NCBI GenBank assembly: GCA_023252335.1
Contig: JAJPEA010000048.1
Coordinates: 1-11,977 of the forward strand
Reading direction: 5' to 3'
DNA: 11,977 nucleotides
Source of the DNA: Nitrosotalea sp.
Lineage (GTDB): Archaea > Thermoproteota > Nitrososphaeria > Nitrososphaerales > Nitrosopumilaceae
The notes under the pieces were generated by a model. That model was not told the DNA's origin. It did not search any database and saw only the letters and a list, made by a program, of their open reading frames with translations. Shown one piece after another: positions 1 to 6,645 of the stretch. Position 1 is the first letter of the stretch, and each line of letters starts with the position of its first letter. Made by a program: the position numbers and the translations under genes.

Positions 1-1709
1 TATTTTTCAAATTGGTCTATTGCACCAATCATCGGTCCTGCACCATTGCTGACAAGTGCTACTCTTGGACCTTTAGCTTCTGGCTGCCATGCTAGTGCTT
101 TTGTAACTGAAGCAAGTTCTTGATAACTTTCTACTGAAACAATTCCTGCTTGTTTGAATGCTCCTTGGATTATTGCATTAGAGCCTCCAAGCGAACCTGT
201 GTGCGATGCTGCTTGTTTTGCTCCTAGTGCAGTTCTTCCACTCTTCCAAATTACAATTGGTTTGCGCATTTCTTTCATCACACGTTTTGCAGTCTCGATG
301 AATTTTCTACCATCGCCAAAGCCTTCAACGTATAATGCAATTACTTTGGTTTGAGGATCATTTGCCAAGTACCAGATCATGTCTGCTTCGTCTACATCTG
401 ATCTGTTTCCATAGCTTACCATCTTTGATAATCCAAACGAGTCTGCAGTTTCAAGGAAACTGATTCCCATTGTACCACTCTGTGATAGTAATGCGACTGG
501 TCCAAGTTTTGCGCGGACCATTCTTTCTTGACCTTGGAATGCACAGTCTAGTCTGTTTGCTGCATTGAACATACCGATGCAGTTTGGACCAATTATTCTG
601 ATCTTGTGTTGCTCTGACAAGCTCTTGATTTGAGATTCAAAGTCTGCTCTCTCTCCTCCAAGTTCTTTTCCACCACCTGATACAATTACCATGTTGTGGA
701 TTCCTTTCTTTGCACATGATTCAAGAACTGGTGGTGTAATGGATAGGTCAACACATACTACAACCAAATCAATCTTGTCTGGTATTGCTTCAATTGATGG
801 ATAGCATTTTAGTCCCAAAATTTCTTCTGCCTTTGGATTGATTGGGTATACTTTGCCCTTGTAGTCATGTTTTGCAATGCTGTCAAGAACAGAGTTTCCT
901 ACTTTTCCAGGAGTTGCAGATGCACCAACTAACGCAACTGATTGTGGAGTAAAGAATGTCTCCATGAACTCGATGTTTGGTTTTGCTGTTGAGATGGCAT
1001 CGTTTTTGATCTCTTTTCTTAAGATTATTTTTGCGTCAACTACATAGTATGACTTTGGATAAACTACGATTGGGTTGAAATCTACACTGTCAAAGTATTT
1101 TGCATTGTCTACTCCGACCTTGCTGATTTGTACAATTGCTTTTGAGAGCATGCTCAAATCAATTGACTTGGTACCTCTATACCCTTGAAGGATCTTGGAA
1201 CCTTTCAATTCTAAAAGCATTGATTTTGCATCATCTACTGTGATTGGTAGCATTCTGAATGCAACATCTTTGAATATTTCAGTTAATACACCACCAAGTC
1301 CTACCATTATCACTGGACCAAACTGTGGGTCATTTTGAAGTCCTATGATAAGTTCTACTCCTTGTGGAACCATCTTCTCAAGTAAAATTCCTTTTACGTG
1401 AACTCCTTTCTTCTTTGAAAGTCTTGGATACATTTCAAGAAATGCTTTCTTTACTTCTTTCTCGTTTTGTAGTCCAACTTTTACTCCTCCCACATCACTT
1501 TTGTGAAGTATCTGTGGTGATACTACTTTCATAACTAGTGGAAAACCTAATTTTTTTGCAGCCTTGACAGCATCTTTTGCATTTGTTACAAGTGCATAGC
1601 CTGGAACTTTGATTCCATATTTTTTCAATACTGCTTTGGATAGATCTTCGGTGATTACCTTATGATCTGTTGCAAATGTTTCTTCAAAAATTTTTGTTAC
1701 TGGGTTCAA
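1..1709 (-). CDS. Acyl-CoA synthetase (ADP-forming), fused beta-alpha; probable 3-hydroxypropionate- or 4-hydroxybutyrate-CoA ligase (3' end cut off)
   Basis: The 569 visible residues start at TTG 1709. An in-frame stop (TAA at 1725-1727) lies just upstream and a strong GAGGAGAG ribosome-binding site ends about 8 nt away, so this start is well supported. The order is an ATP-grasp beta-type domain (about residues 8-225, with HKSDVGG at H69), then a CoA-binding domain (from about 250, with VALVGAS at 258-264), then a ligase domain with SHTGSLGG, whose H503 is the expected phosphohistidine of ADP-forming synthetases. H69 matches the proposed second phosphohistidine of this family. Homologues are about 700 residues, so roughly 130 C-terminal residues lie beyond the left edge. 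In Nitrosopumilus such proteins activate 3-hydroxypropionate or 4-hydroxybutyrate to the CoA thioester in the cytoplasmic carbon-fixation cycle, giving ADP rather than AMP. The sequence alone does not settle which acid is used. I recall, without certainty, that the 3-hydroxypropionate enzyme lies in this genomic neighbourhood in N. maritimus. Confidence 0.88.
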   Translation of the reverse strand, partial: MNPVTKIFEETFATDHKVITEDLSKAVLKKYGIKVPGYALVTNAKDAVKAAKKLGFPLVMKVVSPQILHKSDVGGVKVGLQNEKEVKKAFLEMYPRLSKKKGVHVKGILLEKMVPQGVELIIGLQNDPQFGPVIMVGLGGVLTEIFKDVAFRMLPITVDDAKSMLLELKGSKILQGYRGTKSIDLSMLSKAIVQISKVGVDNAKYFDSVDFNPIVVYPKSYYVVDAKIILRKEIKNDAISTAKPNIEFMETFFTPQSVALVGASATPGKVGNSVLDSIAKHDYKGKVYPINPKAEEILGLKCYPSIEAIPDKIDLVVVCVDLSITPPVLESCAKKGIHNMVIVSGGGKELGGERADFESQIKSLSEQHKIRIIGPNCIGMFNAANRLDCAFQGQERMVRAKLGPVALLSQSGTMGISFLETADSFGLSKMVSYGNRSDVDEADMIWYLANDPQTKVIALYVEGFGDGRKFIETAKRVMKEMRKPIVIWKSGRTALGAKQAASHTGSLGGSNAIIQGAFKQAGIVSVESYQELASVTKALAWQPEAKGPRVALVSNGAGPMIGAIDQFEK

Positions 1710-1715
1710 AAGGAT

Positions 1716-1723
1716 CTCTCCTC
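1716..1723 (-). promoter_or_regulatory. Shine-Dalgarno site of the acyl-CoA synthetase
   Basis: On the minus strand this reads GAGGAGAG, with its GGAG core 8 nt before TTG 1709. It is complementary to the 3' end of archaeal 16S rRNA. Together with the in-frame stop at 1725-1727 it fixes TTG as the start of the gene. Confidence 0.75.
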
Positions 1724-1731
1724 TTTATTTG

Positions 1732-1753
1732 CAGATCGCAATGATGAGATCTG
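1732..1753. repeat. Short inverted repeat in the acyl-CoA synthetase leader region
   Basis: CAGATC (1732-1737) and GATCTG (1748-1753) are perfect 6-nt inverted arms around a 10-base spacer. They lie between the candidate promoters and the ribosome-binding site, so they could be an operator or a weak leader hairpin. With arms this short, chance is also possible. Confidence 0.4.
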
Positions 1754-1795
1754 TGTTGTTTTATGTATCATAACGAAATTCGAAGGTCTAAGTGT

Positions 1796-1806
1796 TTTAT
1801 ATTAAA
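1796..1806 (-). promoter_or_regulatory. Candidate TATA box upstream of the acyl-CoA synthetase
   Basis: The minus strand reads TTTAATATAAA, the best archaeal TATA-like element in the 181-base gap between this gene and the amidotransferase gene. A transcript starting about 26 nt downstream would have a leader of roughly 65 nt. A second AT-rich element, ATACATAAAA on the minus strand near 1759-1768, would give a leader of about 30 nt and is an alternative. The gap holds no other gene that I can see. Confidence 0.35.
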
Positions 1807-1890
1807 CTTTTGTCAAAATGTAGTAAAACACCATCCGCCAAGTTTACTTTCAAAAATGCCTTACCGTGGTAATCTGTACAGTTTTCTGGT

Positions 1891-2580
1891 TTAAAGATTA
1901 AACTCTGACTTGAAATTTTTATAAAATATCTCTAGATTTTCTCTGACAATTCCGATCTTTTGCGGTATTTGTTTTTCAATCACATCTGGATGGATGTAGG
2001 TTGCCTTGCTTAGTTCATCTTTTGATTTTTCTAGCCAGAGTTTTATGGTTGACTCGTCTACCTCAAGATGAAATTGTATGCCAACTGCGCTTCCTATCTT
2101 TATTGCCTGATTCTGATAATCCCTTGAATGTGCCAGTCTGACTGCATTTTTTGGTAGATCAAACGTGTCACCATGCCAGTGAAATACAGAAGATGGGCTC
2201 TTTATTCCACGGAAGAGCTTAGACTGGGAAACATTGTCAAACTCGATATCGTCATAGAATCCTATCTCTTTTCTTGGTCCACTGTACACTCTGGCGTCAA
2301 ATGCTTTGGCAATAAGCTGCGATCCAAGGCATATGCCTAAAACCGGTATATCTTTTTTTACAGAATCGCAAATCAACCCCATCTCTTGTTTTAGGTATGG
2401 AAGATCATCGTTTGCACTCTCCGGGGCTCCTAGAACTATGATTCCATCATATCTAGTCTCTGGAATCTTTTCATTTTTTGCAAGGATTGTCTTTGTACTA
2501 AATCCATCCGCTTTGAGTAGGTCTCCTAATGTACCGATTCCTTCTATCCTTGTATTTTGGATTATCAGAAATTCTGACAT
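1891..2580 (-). CDS. Class I glutamine amidotransferase-like protein, free-standing (GuaA-type glutaminase fold)
   Basis: This 229-residue cytoplasmic protein carries the class I glutamine amidotransferase triad. The nucleophile is C84 in GICLGSQ, and H171 and E173 lie in QFHLEVDE. Further family marks are VLGAP at 49-53, near the expected oxyanion-hole position, and HWHGDTF at 134-140. Such domains hydrolyse glutamine and pass ammonia to a synthetase. No acceptor domain is fused to it and no obvious synthase is beside it, so the amination target is unknown. It resembles the GMP-synthase-like COG0518 group, but family membership alone does not make it the GuaA subunit. The ATG at 2580 opens immediately beside a divergent gene. 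Alternatives include a peptidase-like glutamyl hydrolase with the same fold. I am sure of the fold and the triad, and unsure of the substrate. Confidence 0.88.
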   Translation of the reverse strand: MSEFLIIQNTRIEGIGTLGDLLKADGFSTKTILAKNEKIPETRYDGIIVLGAPESANDDLPYLKQEMGLICDSVKKDIPVLGICLGSQLIAKAFDARVYSGPRKEIGFYDDIEFDNVSQSKLFRGIKSPSSVFHWHGDTFDLPKNAVRLAHSRDYQNQAIKIGSAVGIQFHLEVDESTIKLWLEKSKDELSKATYIHPDVIEKQIPQKIGIVRENLEIFYKNFKSEFNL

Positions 2581-2595
2581 GTGGGTCTGAAAATT

Positions 2596-2622
2596 GCTTA
2601 ATAGTTTGGCTTGTAAATAAGT
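2596..2622. promoter_or_regulatory. Divergent promoter region between the amidotransferase and Toprim genes
   Basis: Only 44 bases (2581-2624) separate the two start codons. On the plus strand CTTAATAG (about 2597-2604) is centred about 25 nt before GTG 2625, the spacing expected for a leaderless archaeal transcript. On the minus strand CTTATTTACA (about 2612-2621) could serve the amidotransferase with a leader of about 10 nt. No Shine-Dalgarno sequence is evident before either gene, which fits leaderless or near-leaderless starts. Confidence 0.4.
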
Positions 2623-2624
2623 TT

Positions 2625-2999
2625 GTGAATTTTAATTCAGACGAAGTCTATCAAGTACATGATTTTATAAAATCACTCAATTCTGCACATGACAGCATAA
2701 TTGTTGTGGAAGGAAAACGTGACGAGGAAGCATTATGCAAATTGGGTTTTTCTGGAAAGATATGTCAGTTTCACAGCTTCAAAGGTCTCATAAAATTTGC
2801 AGACAGTATGCCAAAATACAAAAATCTCATACTGTTACTAGACTCTGATCAAAAGGGACGTTATCTTACAAAGAGAATAATCTCTCAGCTCCAACATAGA
2901 ATGACAATTGATCTCTCGTATAGAAAACGGCTCACTGTTATAACAAAAGGCAAGATAAAAAATGTAGAAGATCTGTCGGCGTATGCATTTGAGGGTTAA
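2625..2999 (+). CDS. Small stand-alone Toprim-domain protein (UPF0292-like)
   Basis: I place the start at GTG 2625, giving 124 residues. A longer reading from ATG 2529 would overlap the divergent amidotransferase gene, and its first 32 residues look like non-coding translation. The protein is essentially one Toprim fold: VVEGKRDEE supplies the conserved Glu (residue 29 in this numbering), and LLLDSDQKG supplies the DxD pair (73 and 75). These residues bind Mg2+ in primases, topoisomerases and RNase M5-like nucleases. Archaea have a family of such short proteins (UPF0292) with no established function, and this probably belongs there. It lies 78 bases upstream of dnaG, which also has a Toprim domain, but a TATA element in the gap suggests separate promoters. 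A role in nucleic-acid processing is only inference from the fold. Confidence 0.82.
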   Translation: MNFNSDEVYQVHDFIKSLNSAHDSIIVVEGKRDEEALCKLGFSGKICQFHSFKGLIKFADSMPKYKNLILLLDSDQKGRYLTKRIISQLQHRMTIDLSYRKRLTVITKGKIKNVEDLSAYAFEG

Positions 3000-3023
3000 C
3001 GCGAAGGAAACAAGGAATAAGCA

Positions 3024-3031
3024 CTTATATC
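3024..3031 (+). promoter_or_regulatory. Candidate TATA box of dnaG-ribK
   Basis: CTTATATC is followed by an AT-rich stretch. A transcript starting about 26 nt downstream, near 3053, would have a leader of about 25 nt that includes the AGAGGA ribosome-binding site at 3065-3070. The position fits a promoter for dnaG and the coupled ribK gene. Confidence 0.5.
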
Positions 3032-3064
3032 ATACCATTAAGAAAAATAATTGATCAAAAATTA

Positions 3065-3070
3065 AGAGGA
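3065..3070 (+). promoter_or_regulatory. Ribosome-binding site deciding the TTG start of dnaG
   Basis: AGAGGA ends 7 nt before TTG 3078. An ATG at 3073 lies closer to it but is in another frame and does not encode DnaG. The site therefore supports the non-ATG start, which gives the conserved-looking N-terminus MPYTGIVKYH. Confidence 0.65.
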
Positions 3071-3077
3071 TAATGAT

Positions 3078-4223
3078 TTGCCATATACAGGAATTGTCAA
3101 GTATCACGTTAAGCTCAGCTTCGACGTCGATGGACTCGTTGAAAAAGCAGATATCATAGGTGCGATTTTCGGCCAGACAGAAGGTCTGCTTGGCCCAGAA
3201 ATGAACCTGAATGAACTCCAGAAGGTGTCGAAGGTAGGACGAATAGAGGTCAATACTACGGCCTCGTCTACTCAAACAAAAGGGGATGCTCTGATTCCTA
3301 TGAGTACTGACATCAACACTGCCGCTCTTATTGCAGCTGCAATAGAAAGCATCGATAAAGTTGGCCCATTCCAAGCTAAATTCAAACTAGATGCAATTGA
3401 TGATGTGCGCACTGCCAAGAAAAAGGAGATTGTAGACAGGGCAAAGGACATTGTCCAAAAGTGGTCTACAAAAACAATCAGCGAAGGTGAAGAGATGCTC
3501 AAGGACGTATCAGATATTGGTTCTGCTGGAAAACTTGCATCATTTGGAAGAGAAAAACTTGCATGTGGTTCAGGCGTATTTGACTCTCCTTGGATAATTC
3601 TAGTCGAAGGCAGGGCAGATGTGATAAATCTATTACGAGCAGGTTTTGATAATGCACTTGCAATAGAGGGTGCAAGAATTGATGAATCAATCAAGTCATT
3701 ATGTGATTCAAAATCCAAAGTGGTTGCATTCCTTGACGGAGATAGAGCAGGCGGATTTATACTAAAAGAGCTAAAATCTCTTGTTACAGTAGACGTTGTA
3801 CACAGAGCACCAGAAGGTGTCGAAGTTGAAGAACTAACTCCTATACAGATTGCAGATATTCTCAAGGATACTGCAGAAGACATGAAAAAAGAGACTGCAA
3901 AGCCGGTACTCAAGGATACAAAGGATGAACCAATTGCTAATGTTGTAAAAAAGGTATATCCACAGCTCAATGAATCATTGGAAGCAATAGCACTTGATGA
4001 TGGCTCAAATCAACTCTTCAAGGTGCCAGTAAGTGAGGTTGTGGGTAAACTTGCTCCTGGCTCTGGCATCAAGTTTTTGATACTTGATGGAATCATAACA
4101 CAAAGACTAGTAGACTCTGCAAAACAAGCTGGAATTGGGTATCTGATTGGTCACAGAATGGCTAATCTAAAGTCCACTGATGGATTGACACTCAAAACAT
4201 TTACAGAGCTTGGTGTTGCATAA
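3078..4223 (+). CDS. dnaG: Archaeal DnaG (primase-like Toprim protein, exosome-associated)
   Basis: The 381 residues begin at TTG with a good ribosome-binding site. The N-terminus (about 1-165) is the archaeal DnaG-specific region. The Toprim domain (about 171-245) shows ILVEGRADV with E177 and D181, and VVAFLDGDRAGG with D220 and D222, the Mg2+-binding set needed for RNA primer synthesis. The C-terminal part (about 260-381) is acidic and lysine-rich at first, then compact. It lacks the zinc finger and helicase-binding domain of bacterial DnaG, as is normal in archaea. In archaea DnaG is a stable subunit of the RNA exosome, linking it to poly(A)-rich RNA, and it can also make primers in vitro. 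The main replicative primase (PriS/PriL) is not in this window. The stop is 5 nt before ribK, so the two are probably cotranscribed. Confidence 0.95.
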   Translation: MPYTGIVKYHVKLSFDVDGLVEKADIIGAIFGQTEGLLGPEMNLNELQKVSKVGRIEVNTTASSTQTKGDALIPMSTDINTAALIAAAIESIDKVGPFQAKFKLDAIDDVRTAKKKEIVDRAKDIVQKWSTKTISEGEEMLKDVSDIGSAGKLASFGREKLACGSGVFDSPWIILVEGRADVINLLRAGFDNALAIEGARIDESIKSLCDSKSKVVAFLDGDRAGGFILKELKSLVTVDVVHRAPEGVEVEELTPIQIADILKDTAEDMKKETAKPVLKDTKDEPIANVVKKVYPQLNESLEAIALDDGSNQLFKVPVSEVVGKLAPGSGIKFLILDGIITQRLVDSAKQAGIGYLIGHRMANLKSTDGLTLKTFTELGVA

Positions 4224-4228
4224 AATTA

Positions 4229-4924
4229 ATGCCAGAACTCAAGATTCAACATATTCTTACACTTGCAGAACTTTTTACCAAGGGCGCACGCTATAATTTT
4301 GTACCAATAACTACCTCTTCTCTTGGAAAAAGCATCAACAAATCACAACAGGCTGCATCAAAACATCTCATGGAACTAGAAGCAAATGGATATGTGGAGA
4401 GACTTCGAAGTGGACAAAAAGTTTCTGTGAGAATAACAACCAAAGGTCATTCTGAAATGATCAAGATATCTTCTGTATTAAAATCAAGTCTAGAGTCAGT
4501 TCCAGCACATTTGGAATTCAAGGGAACAATAATTTCTGGAATGGGTGAGGGCGCATATTACATGTCAATGAAAGGATATACAAAACAATTCAAAACAAAG
4601 CTTGGCTATGTTCCATTTCCTGGAACACTCAATGTAAAACTAAAGGACAAGGAATCAATTGAAGCCAAGCGTTCACTTGATGCATATAATGCAATACTGG
4701 TTGATGGCTTTTCAGATGGCAAGAGAACATATGGATGGGTAAAGTGTTATCCTGCAAAAATAAATGGCATCAATGCTGCACTGATTTTACTTGAGCGTAC
4801 TCATCACGATGATTCCATAATTGAGCTAATATCTGAAGAAAACATCAAAAAGGCAACAAAACTTTCTACCGGTTCCAAGGTTACAATACGGGTTCCAATA
4901 ACTGTAAAACCTGTCTTGGGCTAG
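4229..4924 (+). CDS. ribK: Riboflavin kinase, archaeal CTP-dependent, with N-terminal DNA-binding domain (RbkR type)
   Basis: This 231-residue protein has a winged-helix DNA-binding domain at about residues 8-85 (SQQAASKHLMELEANGYVER at 39-58 reads as recognition helix and wing) and a riboflavin kinase domain at about 95-227. The kinase shows SGMGEGAYYMS (103-113, nucleotide-binding loop), LGYVPFPGTLNVKL (125-138) and ERTHH (189-193), all typical of the archaeal RibK family. That family phosphorylates riboflavin to FMN using CTP. Proteins with this architecture are known as RbkR, which also regulate flavin genes transcriptionally. The ATG follows dnaG after 5 nt. The end of the gene overlaps the convergent ribL gene. 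I see no obvious RbkR operator, but I do not know the consensus for this lineage. Confidence 0.94.
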   Translation: MPELKIQHILTLAELFTKGARYNFVPITTSSLGKSINKSQQAASKHLMELEANGYVERLRSGQKVSVRITTKGHSEMIKISSVLKSSLESVPAHLEFKGTIISGMGEGAYYMSMKGYTKQFKTKLGYVPFPGTLNVKLKDKESIEAKRSLDAYNAILVDGFSDGKRTYGWVKCYPAKINGINAALILLERTHHDDSIIELISEENIKKATKLSTGSKVTIRVPITVKPVLG

Positions 4925-5538
4925 ATTCCGTAAATTGACTTGCCATAGTCGTTTTCTATCTTTGAACTCTTGATGTCTGGTATTGGGGACTGGAGTCTTG
5001 CAATTGATACGTCGATTCCAATCTTTTTACATCCATCTATTATGAACTTCTCTTGGTGCACCTGATCATAGCCTAGTGCAATGATGTTTGGCTTGATGAT
5101 CTCTACTGACTTGAATATGTCACCTTCGTATCCCACTATGGCATAATCCACCATTGAAAGTGACCTCACCAAGTCCTTGCGAAGTTCCATGTTGTGTAGT
5201 GGGATTCGTTTTTTCATTTTTTGTGCAGTATTATCGGTTGCAATTACTACCACTAGCACATTGCCAAGTGCCTTTGCTGCCTTGAGTGTGTGAATATGTC
5301 CTGGATGAATTATATCAAAAACTCCTCCTGCCAGTACAACTCGTATGGAGTTTCTTCCAAGTTCGGTAAGGGTTTTTTTATCATTTTCAATAAACCCATT
5401 TTTTACAAGATGCTCTATTTTTTCTTGGATGTATTCTGGACTAAGTACAAGTTTTTTTCGTATTATATCGGTGGCAGTATCACCTGAAAGTGACGCCACA
5501 AAAAATGCCGTAATTATCTCTTTATCAAATGCATCCAA
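4921..5538 (-). CDS. ribL: FAD synthetase, archaeal RibL-type cytidylyltransferase family, with N-terminal winged-helix-like domain
   Basis: Residues about 66-205 form a nucleotidyltransferase of the cytidylyltransferase-like family, with GGVFDIIHPGH carrying the HxGH motif at H78 and H81 and DIKSSKI at 188-194 matching the C-terminal nucleotide-binding loop. RibL transfers a nucleotidyl group to FMN to make FAD. The methanogen enzyme is about 150 residues. Here an extra N-terminal part (about 1-63) has helices and a short SPEYIQEKIEHLVKNGFI-like segment that reads as a winged helix. The start is TTG 5538; an ATG at 5534 is out of frame. GTGAT just upstream gives a weak ribosome-binding site. 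Its convergent neighbour makes FMN, which supports the FAD assignment. Other cytidylyltransferases of the same fold cannot be excluded by sequence alone. Confidence 0.85.
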   Translation of the reverse strand: MDAFDKEIITAFFVASLSGDTATDIIRKKLVLSPEYIQEKIEHLVKNGFIENDKKTLTELGRNSIRVVLAGGVFDIIHPGHIHTLKAAKALGNVLVVVIATDNTAQKMKKRIPLHNMELRKDLVRSLSMVDYAIVGYEGDIFKSVEIIKPNIIALGYDQVHQEKFIIDGCKKIGIDVSIARLQSPIPDIKSSKIENDYGKSIYGI

Positions 5539-5577
5539 ATCTTATCACTCGAGCGAAACTATTACAATTTGATTTAT

Positions 5578-6624
5578 CTATAAACTCTGTGTCCAAGGAT
5601 CGACTCCTCTTGAGAGGCGTAATGCATCCATCAATCCTTCTGCATATCCAATACTTAGTACTGCAAGCTCTTCTTGTCCATCCTTTTGAAACTTTTCTGC
5701 ATCATCGATATACAGTTGGGCATTTTCTATAACTGGGCCAAGACTAGAGTCATTTTTGAACATTTTTACCACTTCCTCTAATGCTTGTCTTGCCTTTGGG
5801 ATGTACTTTGCTAGCATTTGGTCTGATATTTTTTGAATCTTTGATGAATTGTCAAATGGTTCATCAAGACACTTGGAAAATGTCTTGATTGCATCACTTT
5901 CTGTAAAGTGTAGTCTTCCTGGAATGATGATGGTATGTGGAGGCTTGCCAAAGTCTGTCTTGAGAAGTGTTGATATTTTTCCTGAAATTATTTTCTGATT
6001 CTTTGCACCAATTCTTGATGCGACTATTGCAAATGTAGATTGGTCTATGACATTTCGTTTTTGACCGTTTTCTGTTTCCAACAAATTAGATAACGCATCT
6101 TTTGGTTCCATAAAGAAACTCGAACTTTTGTCAAATTCTAGTATGAGCAAACTATGGCTTCCCTTTACCATGTTCTCATAAATTGTATAGTACACTGTAT
6201 TTAGTGATAGAATTTCTCTCATGATTGTCACAGGTCTTCCAACTTTGTAATGGTGTAAACCACATTCTCCAATCAAAGATGTGATTGCTGATGCACCATG
6301 GATTGTCTTTGTTTTTATCTTGTTGTTCTCCGCTCTTGTACGTAATTCCAGATGGGTTGTTGCCACATATGGGTCTCCATATGCAAGCAGAACGACATTT
6401 TTCTTTTTGGCAAGTGCCAAGATTGCCTTGCCATCTTCTACCATCCATCTGGGTGATATGGTCATCTTTCCTTTAACCAATTTTTTTATCTTTGATAATT
6501 CTGATTTTCCAATGGGACTAGTGAAATTTTCAAAAAATGTCATGTCCGCCTTTTTTAAAACTTGAATGGCATTCACACTTGCGCCTTCAAGTCCTGAAAT
6601 ACCAAGACCCACAAACCACAACAT
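5578..6624 (-). CDS. dphB: Diphthine synthase (elongation factor 2 modification) with C-terminal DUF357-like domain
   Basis: Residues 1 to about 255 are a tetrapyrrole-methylase-fold S-adenosylmethionine methyltransferase of the DphB/Dph5 family. The marks are LWFVGLGISG at 2-11, FFENFTSP at 30-37, YGDPYVATTH at 82-91, HGASAITSLIGECGLHHYK at 109-127 and PPHTIIIPG at 228-236. The enzyme trimethylates the aminocarboxypropyl-histidine of archaeal EF-2 during diphthamide synthesis. Euryarchaeal DphB is about 260 residues and this is 348. The additional end (about 268-342) is helical, with YIDDAEKFQKDGQEELAVLSIGYAEGLMDALR, which resembles the archaeal DUF357 domain. ATG 6624 is preceded by a TATA element at leaderless spacing, 40 bases after lysK. 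ribL follows after 39 bases and may be cotranscribed. Confidence 0.9.
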   Translation of the reverse strand: MLWFVGLGISGLEGASVNAIQVLKKADMTFFENFTSPIGKSELSKIKKLVKGKMTISPRWMVEDGKAILALAKKKNVVLLAYGDPYVATTHLELRTRAENNKIKTKTIHGASAITSLIGECGLHHYKVGRPVTIMREILSLNTVYYTIYENMVKGSHSLLILEFDKSSSFFMEPKDALSNLLETENGQKRNVIDQSTFAIVASRIGAKNQKIISGKISTLLKTDFGKPPHTIIIPGRLHFTESDAIKTFSKCLDEPFDNSSKIQKISDQMLAKYIPKARQALEEVVKMFKNDSSLGPVIENAQLYIDDAEKFQKDGQEELAVLSIGYAEGLMDALRLSRGVDPWTQSL

Positions 6625-6627
6625 TGT

Positions 6628-6634
6628 AAAAAAA
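6628..6634 (-). terminator. T-run between lysK and dphB, possible terminator
   Basis: On the minus strand seven consecutive T follow the lysK stop by 30 nt. Archaeal transcription can terminate at such U-rich tracts without a hairpin. It lies immediately before dphB and downstream of the dphB TATA element, so it would end lys transcripts there only if initiation at dphB occurs close to the ATG. Confidence 0.3.
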
Positions 6635-6645
6635 CTCCAGCCACT

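Noticed and set aside
154..354. Short open frame antisense to the acyl-CoA synthetase
   Set aside because: It covers the phosphohistidine region of the real gene and shows no independent coding signal.
2306..2590. Open frame antisense to the amidotransferase
   Set aside because: It has no motif, no ribosome-binding site and is wholly inside a gene with an intact catalytic triad on the other strand.
2529..2624. Upstream extension of the small Toprim gene to ATG 2529
   Set aside because: It would overlap the divergent amidotransferase gene, and the added residues do not resemble a protein domain. GTG 2625 has a TATA element at leaderless spacing.
3272..3970. Long open frame of 232 codons antisense to dnaG
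   Set aside because: It is rich in Ser, Ile and Leu with no recognisable motif, and it mirrors a well-conserved gene; this is the expected shadow of an AT-rich coding strand.
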